DNA from: Celoporthe dispersa
Taxonomy: Eukaryota; Ascomycota; Sordariomycetes; Diaporthales; Cryphonectriaceae
Direction of reading: 5' to 3'
Assembly (NCBI GenBank): GCA_016584495.1
Contig: WAID01000006.1
Span: 2,108,001 to 2,172,000, forward strand
Length of the DNA stretch: 64,000 nt
Every line of letters begins with the position of its first letter. Position 1 is the stretch's first letter. Both the position numbers and the translations under genes were made by a program. Positions 1 to 10,581 of this stretch are shown here, in pieces. Under the pieces are notes generated by a model, which saw only the letters and a list, made by a program, of their open reading frames with translations, was not told where the DNA came from and did no database searches.

Positions 1-300
1 GAGCCCTTCATCGATCATCACCAGGTTGAACACCAGATTCCCAGCGAGCAGGACCAGCGAGGCGACAATCAGCCAGTCGTCCACGCCGTACGGCGCATTC
101 TGCTTGTGCCTCGCGAGGAAGCGAAGTCCCACGACAAACGCGGCGAGCGCGGTGAAGGAGATGCTCAGGTTTCGGACCTCTGGCCTCAGGTCCTGCTCGA
201 GGTTCTGGGCATCCGCGTACTCCTGTAGCTGTTCGAGGTACGCCCTCTCGCCCACGGAGAGGCTCGTGTCGTTCACCGGATAATAAGCTGGTGACACCAT
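1..300 (-). CDS. Pth11-like rhodopsin-fold membrane protein, 5' part only
   Basis: This is the first 100 codons of a gene that runs off the left edge. The ATG is at 300-298. After a short polar N-terminus there is a hydrophobic stretch (about residues 46-63), then a basic loop and the YGVDDWLI signature at about residues 72-79, followed by a second hydrophobic helix. A helix, a loop ending in YG-DDWL and another helix is the hallmark of the fungal rhodopsin/Pth11-like integral membrane family, which normally has seven helices and acts as a putative surface receptor. The ligand cannot be told from sequence. No stop or frame break is seen in the visible part. The 2.1 kb upstream region is shared with the divergent hydrolase gene. 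Confidence 0.75.
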   Translation of the reverse strand, partial: MVSPAYYPVNDTSLSVGERAYLEQLQEYADAQNLEQDLRPEVRNLSISFTALAAFVVGLRFLARHKQNAPYGVDDWLIVASLVLLAGNLVFNLVMIDEGL

Positions 301-2407
301 GACTTTGCAATTGTTGGTATCTTGGTGTTGAGAAGGGTGAAGGCGGGGGAGGGGAAGGAAATAGATGAAGCCAGCCAGCACGAGACACTGGGAGGAGAGG
401 TTCACTTAGAAGCAATCAATTTATTCATTGTATTATTTTTTCTTCTCTTTTTCTCTTTCGTTTCTCTTTTTTTTTTTTTGCCACGGAGGCGTCTAAGGGG
501 CCTGGCCTTATTCGTAATATATGGAACAGCTGGACAGCTGGGTTCCGGCTTGAGTTCTTACTCGACCCTTGCCATATCCATGTATAAAGTCTTTCTCACA
601 CACACACTCTCTCTCTCTCTCTCTCCCCTCCTTCTCTCGTCTTTTCCTTTTCTGGTGACTCTCGTATGCATTTTGCCAGGGATCACAAAGATCAATGCAG
701 GAAATGAAGTGGTCCGTGGCACAGGGTCAGAGGAAAAGCAAAGAAGGAAGAAAAAAAAAGATGAAAATCAGCTGGGATGCTGCAGATCAAAGACAAGCCT
801 TTCGGGGATCAGCGATCAGCTGAGGCCCCAGAGGAAGACGCCTGAGGGCCATCCTATGGCATGGTATGTCTGTCGTGTCGTAACCATATTCCTAGTAATT
901 ACCATAGCACCGTGGCATCACACCTTTCCAAAGAAGGGCTTCCTTGTTGAAGGGAAGGTCTGTGGACAAACATGAGTCGAGGGTCGCACTCGGCCCAGCA
1001 GCCGTATGTGCGTTTACTTACCGCCTGACCGGACCACGACCGTTTCCTCCCCATATGTACTTCAAGTACCCATCGCGCCATACTTTGGTAGCAGAAGCCA
1101 AGTGTTAGGCCCAGCCCCAATGTAACTTTCTGTAACCCGATGGCCACATTCGGGCATAACTCGACATGTGAACTCCTACGGCCCACAAAACCTGCATCTC
1201 TTTAGAGGAATAAGACCAGCCTGTCAACCCTGGAGGTTTAGAGTCCCCCTTTCCCTTTTCCCCTCTGGGAAGTAATCGGGAGGATGCCTGTGCTCTTAGT
1301 ATTCGTGACACGTAGGCGGTCCTCCGTGCAAGGACTGTTTTCACTATTACCCAATGTACCATACATAGTATTGCGGAGCCCGCCTTGAGAGTTTATTATC
1401 TATCCCATACCACATGTGATAGCTGTGCCGCTCAGGATCTCCTAATAGTCCAAAAATCCTATGGCGAATTTTCTGGTACCCTTCAGCACCATCCCCACAA
1501 AACGAGACCGAAGGCCCGTATACCCCATGCTGCGACGTCTCGAACCCTATTTTCCTCCCCCCTCGGAGACTCTGGGTGACACCTACAGAGGCTGAAGCAG
1601 TGAACCAGCGGTGCTGAGAACACAAGAAAGGGTGACCGAACGTCGGTCATAGCGTAAATATCAAGTTAGGTAGCTTTCAATGGGTCCTGGCTGTTGTATT
1701 TCATGGTTGCAAAGCCAGCCACGTGCCAGCCATCTTGCTTGTCGAATTTACCATGGTAATACTACAGTAATCTATGGTATGCGCCTAGTATTAGAAGTAG
1801 AGATGGCCCCTACAAAACCCCCATGCAGATGTAATCTTATTCCTGCCCGTGTGTATTATTACGACATCAATTGTGAGGTATCCAGTGATGGGCACAACGA
1901 TATGCCTCTTCTTCCCAAGCTGTTAGATCTGTTTTTTTGTTTTTTTTGTTGGTAGCATTGCGGCTGGATATTGCGGAGACGAGGTGGCTCCGATATCACC
2001 CCAGGAACCGCCACTGTGATGTATCCGTTGTGACAAGGGCAGACATCTCTTCATAGGGTCATCTGTCCGTCCCTGCGCTTCGGCTGCAAGAGACAGGGAG
2101 AACAGCCCATGCTAGGAGGCGTACGAGCTATTATCCACGGGGATCCATGATGCCTCGGTAGAGCTCAACGGGGGCCCTTGAAAAAAGAGGAAGGGATGAA
2201 AAGGGGGTCCATGCGTGTGCATTGATAAATCTTTCTTGAAAAAGGAAGGCCATTCTGGCATTGCCTGGGTGATGAAGAGAAAAGAAAAGGAAAGAGGGGA
2301 AACCAATAGCTACACAGAGGACAGTCACTTAATAGTCATTTACTATTCATCCTTCACTACCCAGCCTCACCCTCCCACCCCCTTTTCCCTAAAACGAGGG
2401 AAACGCC
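301..2407. other. Divergent intergenic region with pyrimidine tracts
   Basis: This lies between the receptor gene (-) and the hydrolase gene (+) and serves as promoter for both. It contains a 13-base T run at 467-479 and a (CA)5(CT)9 microsatellite at 597-625. No coherent coding sequence is seen. Short open frames here have no recognisable protein features. Confidence 0.6.
597..625. repeat. (CA)n(CT)n microsatellite
   Basis: Five CA units run directly into about nine CT units, about 300 bp upstream of the divergent receptor gene's start. It is simple sequence with no sign of coding. Confidence 0.9.
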
Positions 2408-3262
2408 ATGTCGAGGCCAACCATCATCATCGTCCCCGGCGCATGGCAGAAGCCCTCCGCCTTCGCCGGGATCGTCGACAAGCTTCAGCAGGCCGGATAC
2501 CCCACGGTCCACGTCCCCGTCCCCACCACGGGCGGTGTTGCTCCCACCGGCCTCAAGGACGATGTCGAGGCCGTGCGAAAGGTATTGGGCCCTCTGGTCG
2601 AGGAGGGAAAGGAGGTGGTGGTGATCGGCCACTCCTCCGGCGGCATCTCCATGAGCGGTGCGGTGGAGGGGTACGACGCCGCGGGCAGGACTGCAGCTGG
2701 GAAGAAGGGCGGTGTGGTGAGGTGTGTCTTTCTGGCCGCGTTCGTCCTGCCCAAGGGCCAGAGCCTGCTTGGGATGCTCGGAGGCCAGCCTCTGCCGTGG
2801 ATGGTTGTTGAGGTAAATGAAATCATTGATTATTACTACTGAAAAAAAAATCCTCCCCTCAAATCTCCTTTCTTGTCCTTCTTCAAGTCTATCAGTTCTC
2901 TCTGGCTCACATTTCAACTCCTATCTTCCTTCCAGGCCGATCGTGTGAGCGGCAACCCGGATATGGCCCCGCAGGTCGGCTTCAGCGACATGCCTCCGGA
3001 AGAGCAGAGCAAGTGGGCCAAGGAGATGACCTACACGTCTGCCGCCCTCTTCGCCACCCCGGCCGAGTACGAGCCGTGGAGCAGCGGCATCCCGTGCTCT
3101 TACATCCACACGTCAGAGGACAGCGCCCTGCCGTATCCCGCGCAGCAGGGCATGGCATCACAGCTTGGGCCCCAGGCCAAGACAGCGACCCTGAAGGCTG
3201 GTCACTGCCCCTTCCTGAGCATGCCTGACGATCTGGTCAAGGCTGTCCAGTCGGTTCTATAA
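2408..3262 (+). CDS. Alpha/beta-hydrolase fold protein
   Basis: Exons 2408-2812 and 2936-3262 (intron 123 bp, phase 0, GTAAAT donor, TTCCAG acceptor) encode 243 residues. The N-terminus TIIIVPGAW is the first strand and oxyanion loop of the AB_hydrolase_6 type. GHSSGG places the nucleophile at Ser76. GHCPF supplies the catalytic His at position 225. The size suits a small cytosolic esterase or hydrolase like the salicylate/polyneuridine-aldehyde esterase-like fungal proteins. There is no signal peptide or membrane segment. Substrate unknown. The start sits in a plausible context (CGCCATGTC) with no upstream in-frame ATG, and the frame is intact. Confidence 0.85.
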
Positions 3263-4954
3263 TCACGGCCCATCGCTATCATCTCGCGTTTCTTATAGAC
3301 GTTGGAAAAAGGGGGGGTAGGGGGGGGCTCTCGCCTTGGTGGGGCTTTTTCGCACACGTCTTCGCTGCATGTATTACATCACCTATCCAGCTTGAAGACT
3401 GACGTTTATTAAATCATAGATAGCCAAGGATCGATTGTGTGGGTGATACTATCAATCAGTTGCGCCTGTACTATCATCAAAACATTATTGCGTCGACAAG
3501 CTTTTCGGTCCCCTCCTTACAGTGGACGAAGTGCATTCTTAAAGTGCCAAGTTGTCTGCTGTTCGGGGCGTTTCACCAAGTGATTGTAGAAATCTCTGAA
3601 TCCAAGACGCATATGCATCAATTCATGCTGATGTAGTCAATATATACGTAAGAGGATTCTGAATAGTAACAGAGACCCAGTGCCAGGAAGGAAAGCAGCT
3701 AGACGACCACAGACCGCAGACAAACAAGGTCAAGAAAAGATTTGTTTATTCTTCACGCCCTCTATATGATGCAGTTCTCAGTCCAATTTCAACACGTTAT
3801 GATTTGATTGCAAAGTCTCCTATTACTATTGTTAGATGGTCCCAAACACAATGATCAACTCCAGCCGATTCGGGTGATTATATCAATCATGTATGCCACT
3901 TCATCCAATACCTTTCTCTTCACCACGAACCCAATATCAAACCAAGCAACGAAGACCGAGTGGCAACTTTTTCTTATAGTCTTTTATGTTGCTGTATATT
4001 CGCTAAGTCTGGAAGAGTAGTAACGTGGCATTCGGTACCAGGGTGGTTGCACCCATGCGGATTCACACATGCATCTCATAATGCTCCATACACAAATGAC
4101 TCAGTATATTTCAGGTCATGTGGCACTCACTCCCTCCCATATGTACGGTACAGCATCATACTCATGACTGTGCAGAATGCATTCTGGTATGATCCTCGAG
4201 CTCTCCATGTCCCACCTCGACACTCCGCTACAGCGTGGAGACTCCAAGCAAATCCCGCACGTAACTACTTCACTCATGACCGCGATCCCAACAAGCGTCC
4301 TCGAACACAGTTGGGGGTGGTTGGGAGGGGAGGGGAGGGGGCGGTGGGCGGTTCTTCTTCACACGAGGTCGCAGCAGAGAACCGCAGCCTGGAACGAGCA
4401 GAGCTTTCTTAGCGAGCGTGTGTATATTAGGCACCAGAAATCGACCTGTTGTTGAGGTGAAAGTGCACCATCGTCTGAACCAGACGGAATCACCAGATCG
4501 TGACAACTGCTACAGAAGGATAGGAGTAACAGGAAAATTGGAGAGAGAAAAAAAGGTGCCTCCTATTTGCAAGCCAAATCAATACCATAGGACTGGAAAA
4601 CCATGCCTTTCTCAACCTAGAAATCGATCTGCCCCATCTTTTCTGTGATCTGCCCTCTGGTCGGCTGTGTACATTGCCGTCGGGGGAGTATCCGGGTCTG
4701 TTCTTTTGCGTAGAACTCAGGTATTACCGTAGTAGGAATTAGCGGTACCTAAGTGATGGTAGGAAAAGGCGTGAGAATGGGTATTCGAGGGGATATCCTG
4801 TCCGATGCATGGGCAGTCGAAGCGACAAGGAAAATCGTAAGACATCGCAAAACAATGGTGGTAAAAAAAAAAAGGAAACAAGAAACAAGCAAGCAGTGTG
4901 CGCGGTAATGGAGACACATCACTGCCAGGGAGCTCAACACCAGGAGCGTAGATC
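3263..4954. other. Convergent intergenic region, no gene seen
   Basis: This spacer of about 1.7 kb separates the 3' ends of the hydrolase (+) and the CBM48 gene (-). It is AT-richer than the flanking exons. The longest open frames (about 150 codons or less) show no domain, signal peptide or codon pattern that would support a gene. Confidence 0.5.
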
Positions 4955-7946
4955 CTAGTTACCGTCCTTGTGCGAGATCTTGGCCCTGAGCTTGCCGAAG
5001 AAGCCGCTGACCCGGTTCTTCTTCTTCTGGTCAGACTTGGTCGAGTTCGGCGTCGTAGGATCAGCAGTCTTCGAGGACTTGGCCGGAGTCGTGGGAGTAG
5101 AAGGTCCGGCGCCATTGCTCGTGGCCCCGTTGACTCCGTTGGTCGGTGTGGTGGCCTCAGGCACTTCTTTGGCGGGTGCGGGCGGCTCAACGACCTCGGG
5201 TGCCGTCGCGGGTTCCTCGGTCTTGGGCGCGTCGCTCACCGCCTCGGCAGGCTTCACCTCCTTCAGCAGCTCAGCCTCGACAGCCTTCTTCTCCTCGACG
5301 GCCTGTGTGTTGGCAGCAGCCTCGGGGCTCTTGCCGGCCTCGGCAATGGACTCCTTGACCTCGGTCGGGACGTCGGGTGAGACCTCTTCGATCTTGGCCT
5401 CCTTGTTGGTCGGGTTGGCGGCGATTGTGTCCTGCACGGCGGTGGGCAGCTTCTCCTTGACGGAGTCGGGCAGTTGACCAGCCTGCTCAACAGCCTTGTC
5501 TTTTGTGGCGTAGGCGACCGCGGCAGCGGCAGCACCAAGGCCAGCAGCAGTAGCAGCGGCTGTCTCCAGCAGGGTCTTGTCGCCCTCGGACTTCTCCGTA
5601 CCCTTGCCGGCGGTGCCTTCAGAGGTCGAAGGTGCCTCTGGGACCTTCTCCTTCAGTTCCTCCTCGAGCTGCTGTTTCTCCTGCACCTCTGTCGTATTGG
5701 CGCTGGCCTCGGGGTCGACGCCGGCCTTGTCTTGGCTCTCCTTGACAATCTCGGGGACCGTGGGCTCCTTTGGCACCTCAGCGGCCAGTGCGGCAGTAGT
5801 CGCGTCGGCAGAAACCGAGTTGATAGTGGCGTTGCCGTTGCCCATGGGCAGGCTCGACTCGGGAATCATAGTGCCGGTCACGGGGGGGACGTCCAGGGCA
5901 GTTGTGTCAACGCCAGGAAGAGCATCACTCTTCTCGTAGGACTCCTTGTCCAGCTTGACGTTGGAGTTGACATCCGCAGCCGAGAACTCCTTCGGAACGG
6001 GCTCGCCGGGCGCCAGCTTGATCGGGTTGAGACCACCAGCAGCGGCTGGGAGGGGCTGATACCAATGGGCTTGTTGAGCTCGTCAGCTGGCGTCTCTGGG
6101 AACGTGCCGGGTAGTTCTTCAGTCTTCTTCTCCTCCAGAGGAACGTCCTTTGCCAATTGGGCTGTGGTCGAGTCGGCGCTGACGGAATTCATGATGGCAG
6201 CAGTAGCCGGCAGACTTGCGAGGAGGGTTTCGGGAGTGAGGACGTTGTTTTCGTTGCCGCCTTCGTCCTTTTCTTTAGGATCGGTAATGTTGACAGTCCA
6301 GAGACCGTCGACGACGAACTGGAGATTCAGGTCAGTCAGTCAGCCTGGACGCACAAATCAGATGACCACCGGCTTTCGATGAGCAGAACGTGACGAGTGA
6401 CAAGTGCGTGCGAACGAGAAAGTAGAGGTTCTGAGAGACGAGAGGAGAGAGAATTCAGGAGCGCAGAGGGGCTTGCAGGGGCGCAACCGTCGCAGACATG
6501 TCGGTCTATCGCCCGCCTGGCCTTGCCAGTCACGCGCGAGACCAAGGCAGCCAGCTAGCTCAGTGCCAGGAATTGAGTGCTGGTCGTCTTTCGACCCTGC
6601 CCTGCTTTCACAGGCGGTATGTCCGACCTGCAGCAATCTTGTGAGCCTTCCGGAATAGGATCACTTGGCCCCGAGGCAAGATTGCGTCATAAGTGGAACG
6701 CCCAGGATTGCTTGGGGGGACGGGAGAGGGGAGAGGGTGGTGCAAAGCCGCCAGCGCTTCGCTGGTGGATGAGACAAGCTATTGCCCTTTTTTTTTCTTC
6801 TCTCTTTTCCTCATTTCTCCCTCTCTCTCCTCTTTTTTTTTTCTTCTTTTTTTTCCTTCGTAAAGGAGAGGGTGGCGTATGTATGTTTGGTAGAGAGGCT
6901 CTGTCGTCCCACGGATGGAGATTCGAGCAGCGGGTCATGTATGGCACCGGGAAAATGCAGGCATTTGAGCAGCAAGAGGGATTCTTCAAGCTGTCGTCCC
7001 GAGGGTAGCTCTTCGCCTTGTCCTTGTCGTTGCCACCAAGGGTCATGGATGGGAATGACTGGAGGGCTGAGGTTGCATGCTCCCTTAAAAATGGGCTGTT
7101 ATAGACACACCCGCGCGGACCGCCGTCACCGCCATCGAGCTTATTTCCTTTCTCTCTCTTTTCCTTTCTCTTGACGTCGTAAGATGGACGATATTGCAGT
7201 GTGTGGTACTTCTGCACCTCGGGCGAGCTCCCCGCCCTCAGCTTGCACCTGGTCGACTGCGGGGCGGGGTAGAGAGACGTTCCGCGGGCGTACAGCAGCA
7301 TGCGCAATTGGTCGATGAGCCACAGGGCTTTCTGTCCAATGCACATCCTCTCTGGCATGCGGAGTGCGTCACGAACGGAGGAAAGAGTCTCGACCGAGGA
7401 GTGGGGCCAGGCGTGCGCATCAATGGCAGAGGGGGGACACAATGCGGACAGCCGCATGCAATCGAGACATGGTGACCTGCACGAACCTTGTAATATATCT
7501 TCTCGGAAGTGTCGGGCAGCTCGACGGCCTTCTCAAAGGCATCTCCGTTCTTCTCCATCTTCTCGCTCTTGGACCAGTTGTCAAAGGTGCCGGTCACATA
7601 GACCTCCTCGGCGGGGTGCGCCCTGTTATGCAGCAGCGGGGAGCCATGTTAGCGATACCGCCGTCCAAGTTTCCTTTGTCCTGCGCTGAGGCAACCTGGT
7701 GCACGGTGTTGGGGGAAAGAGAGCATTCCAGAGCCCCGCCGTCTCCTCCGAGACAGAATACCGCATCGCATCATGTGCTCGCAGCCGTGCAGAGACATGT
7801 TGCGTCAAAAAAGCTCGGAGGAATAGAATGGGTGACCCTCAGCGGGCGGCGGGCCGTGGGTTCGTTCATGCGGAGAGGTGGAGATCTGGACATCGTGGGC
7901 TGCGATGAGTGGACATCACGTACCATCTGAAGGTGAACGAAACCAT
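4955..7946 (-). CDS. CBM48 (AMPK-type glycogen-binding) protein, Crp1-like
   Basis: Exons (minus strand) are 7924-7946, 7487-7622 and 4955-6318, with introns of 301 and 1168 bp. The first ~85 residues form a CBM48/AMPK1 domain: a short N-terminal strand, VYVTGTFDNW, KIYYK at the exon 2/3 border, then FVVDG-W and NENNVL. The rest (about 420 residues) is low-complexity Ala/Glu/Pro/Thr-rich sequence with repeated NSVSAD blocks and a basic C-terminus. This layout matches fungal Crp1/Mdg1-type proteins, which bind glucan or, in yeast, cruciform DNA. Exon 3 is open in two frames that meet at the G run 6052-6055. One base appears missing there, since exon 3 is 1364 bp rather than a multiple of three. 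With that base the product is about 507 residues. Confidence 0.8.
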
Positions 7947-9455
7947 CTTGACTAGGGTCTTCTGAGGGGGGGGGGCGTCAAAAAGGATAGGTTGTCGAGG
8001 TCGGATAGGTTGTGGTCGTAGGGTTCAGAGCTGCAGGTTCGCGGCCAGCAAGGAGGAGACGTTGCGGCGGAGAAGAAAGGAAAGGGAAAGGAAAGAAAAG
8101 GAAAGAGAAAAAAAAGCTCTTCCGACGACAGAAGTGCTAGGAAGGCCGGTTGGGTGTGGTGGTTGGCTGCTGGTGGTGGTGGTCGGGAACGGAAATGACA
8201 ATCTGTAGTGTGCTTCACTAGCTCCACAAGAAAGGTCGATCTGGGCCGTGTAAGTCGTTCGAGGTAGGGTAGGTCCAGAGCGAGATTTTTGTTGATGTAG
8301 GAGAGCAACTTGTTGTGTGTGTGATGTGATAGAACGAAATTATATTCCCGAGAGAGAAAAAGAGAGAGGAAGCGGTGGCGTGGGAGGGGATTTGTCAAAG
8401 GAGCAAAATATTATGTGTCTTTGGACTCGATCCGCTATCGCGATCCCCAGTGTTCCAATTTCTGGTGGCTGACAGGAAGAGGAGCAGATTAAAGAGCTTC
8501 CATGTCCGGCCCTCTACAGAAGGGTGCAGGGACCACCTGCTCGCTGTAAATGGGGGACCTAAACAGGAGCCAGGGCCGGATGACGACCTTATCTCGTCGA
8601 ATAACGGGGGCTGGTCAGTAGCATGCCCTCTGGAGTTACAGGGGGGATAGCTGCTCCTGATAGGGCAGCCCAGGCGCCGTGGTCGAGTGCTTGCAGCTAA
8701 TCCACCCCCTAGAGGCCGCCTTGTGCTGCTGACAGATCGCTTGCGGCTAGGGATCACACAGCCTACCTCATCACCGATTCCGGTGAGATAGGGAGAGAGA
8801 GAGAGAGAGAGGGTGGAAGAGAGAAAACTGTCAGCACCTGCTTCTCAGAATCTCTTTAGACTAGGCAGTCAGTCATACAGGCAGCCAGGAGGTGTACGCA
8901 AGCAGTGAGTCAGTACTACGTAATAGTACACACTCCTGATACTGATCATCAGCTGACCGGCAGCAATCTGTAAAGGCTACTTGGGCTGTTCTCAGTGCTC
9001 ATGACAGCCATGCAGCGAGAGAAGTATTAAAAAAAAAAAAAAAAAAGGAGGAATATACCGGACTCTACCTTGAGCCCTCGCTTTTGCGTGGTGCAGGGCC
9101 ACCATGGATGGGAGTGAGGCGGTGACGATCATCTAACAGCAGAGAAGGATCCAAAAATGACTACGAGTACTTGATGACGCTCTCAAAACACTCTACATAG
9201 ACTTAAGCCAGGCCCTTGACGCAGAAGTCTCACTCCCCAGCACGTTATAAGGCTGCTCATCCTCCTTTCCCCGTCCCCGGCACTCCTCTCGTCGGCTTCA
9301 GCAGCATCGAGCGCACCGCCTCCCTCCCCGGCCCCTCCCTGCCCGGACGAGACCTCCTCCATACCACCGGGAGCCTCATGGGGCTTGGGTAGAGGCCATA
9401 GCGGAAGAAGTCCCCTGTAGAGATGATGTTGCGGTCAGAGGCAAACTCGCCACCT
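7947..9455. other. Upstream region of the CBM48 gene
   Basis: The 5' flank of the CBM48 gene holds purine-rich tracts near 8065-8115, a (GA)n microsatellite at 8792-8811 and an 18-base A run at 9029-9046. No supported gene lies here apart from possible decayed C-terminal sequence of the small gene at its right edge (9245-9455). Confidence 0.5.
8792..8811. repeat. (GA)10 microsatellite
   Basis: A perfect GA dinucleotide run upstream of the CBM48 gene. Confidence 0.9.
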
Positions 9456-9651
9456 TCACAGGACGGACTCGGCGGCATGGGAGACCGGGACCACTGCGCC
9501 GGCGCCTTCCTGGACCACGTGGTCGTGCACGCCGGGGTTGACCTGTGGCTTGGGTTAGAGGCGCCTGACGAACAAGATCAGGAAAGAGGAAAGAAGGAAC
9601 TTGGTGCTTCTAGCTTACCTTGGTGCCTTCGCTAGTGTTATTGCCGACCAT
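9456..9651 (-). CDS. Small conserved fungal hydrophilic protein, broken early
   Basis: Exons 9619-9651 and 9456-9542 (intron 76 bp, GTAAGC donor, CCACAG acceptor) give 39 residues before a TGA. The conserved core NPGVHDHVV followed by an AAES motif resembles a family of small hydrophilic, probably stress- or conidiation-related ascomycete proteins whose function I do not know. The family normally continues with a GGEFAS-like motif. Exactly that motif (GGEFASDRN) appears downstream in another frame (about 9430-9455), implying one extra base just before the stop. Beyond it the sequence to about 9250 is Gly/Glu-rich and does not clearly resume the family, so this may be a truly decaying copy and not only a consensus error. 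Confidence 0.45.
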
Positions 9652-10581
9652 TGTATCTGATTTAGAGGAAGCTGTACTGAGAAAGACTAATATTGATATT
9701 GATAAGGCTGTTTGTTTAGACGAATTGAAATGCCGACGACTCTGCTGGCTGAGAGGTCAACTACTTATTTGAGTGACAAGAAAGATGATCAAAAACACGC
9801 AGTGCGTACTCGCTCATCGATCTATTCGTCCTCTATGTACTCAATCCGAGGAAGCTCAATCCTCGTGTTGTCACAGGGGCTGCTTGTGATGCAATGTACC
9901 TGTAGAAGGACTCTTACGCCCACCGTCGATTTGCCGCATAACGTGGAACCCAGATTTTTGAAAACATACACCTCGAAGTGTTTGCCCCTGAAAGCCCTCG
10001 AGGTTCCGCGAAACCATCAAGAACGTTCTATGGGTCCACGTGCGTTTGCTCCGGGGGCTTGTGTTGCTTGGACGACGGTAAGGTCAGCCCGCATTAGCTT
10101 TCGTTCGAGTAGTGCCGCTGCTCTCTCAGCAGAACCATGTCCTGAACTCGCCAGCCCGGTCGTTTCAGGCCATTACCATAGAAGGTGCATTTATTCCTTC
10201 ATGATATGATCTCTCTGACATATTTTCATGTCTACAGGCTACTCTGAACCAAATCGCTCCAGGTGACATGGTAATCCTCAAGTATGACCTTTCATCACAA
10301 CCCACATCGGCCTGTCGTGAACGTGTAGATTGTATAGGCATTGCCTGTCATCCAAGTCTATCACCAGCTGCCGGCCATTCAGATGATATCCGTTCTGGAG
10401 GGCTCTTTCAGAACTGTCACCTGTGCTCCCCCTCCCCCTCCCCCCCGAACTCTGATCGACCATTGGGCTGCTTTTTAATCACAAGGCTAAGCATTTAACA
10501 GCACACCGTCAGATGGTGTAGAAGTCGGAGCCGATCTGGAGGTCTTTGACGGGAGCTGACACCCATCAACTCCACCACGGT
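9652..10581. other. Intergenic, no gene seen
   Basis: This lies between the 3' end of the MAG2-like gene (-) and the 5' end of the small gene (-). A 165-codon open frame on the plus strand (9712-10209) has no recognisable motif and unbiased composition, and is treated as chance. Confidence 0.5.

Noticed and set aside
5474..6382. A 302-codon open frame on the plus strand
   Set aside because: It lies antisense to the Ala/Glu/Pro-rich third exon of the CBM48 gene, whose composition keeps the opposite strand open. Its translation has no motif, whereas the minus strand carries the conserved domain.
9712..10209. A 165-codon open frame on the plus strand
   Set aside because: No domain, signal peptide or membrane segment and random-looking composition; it lies in a spacer with no supporting splice or start context.
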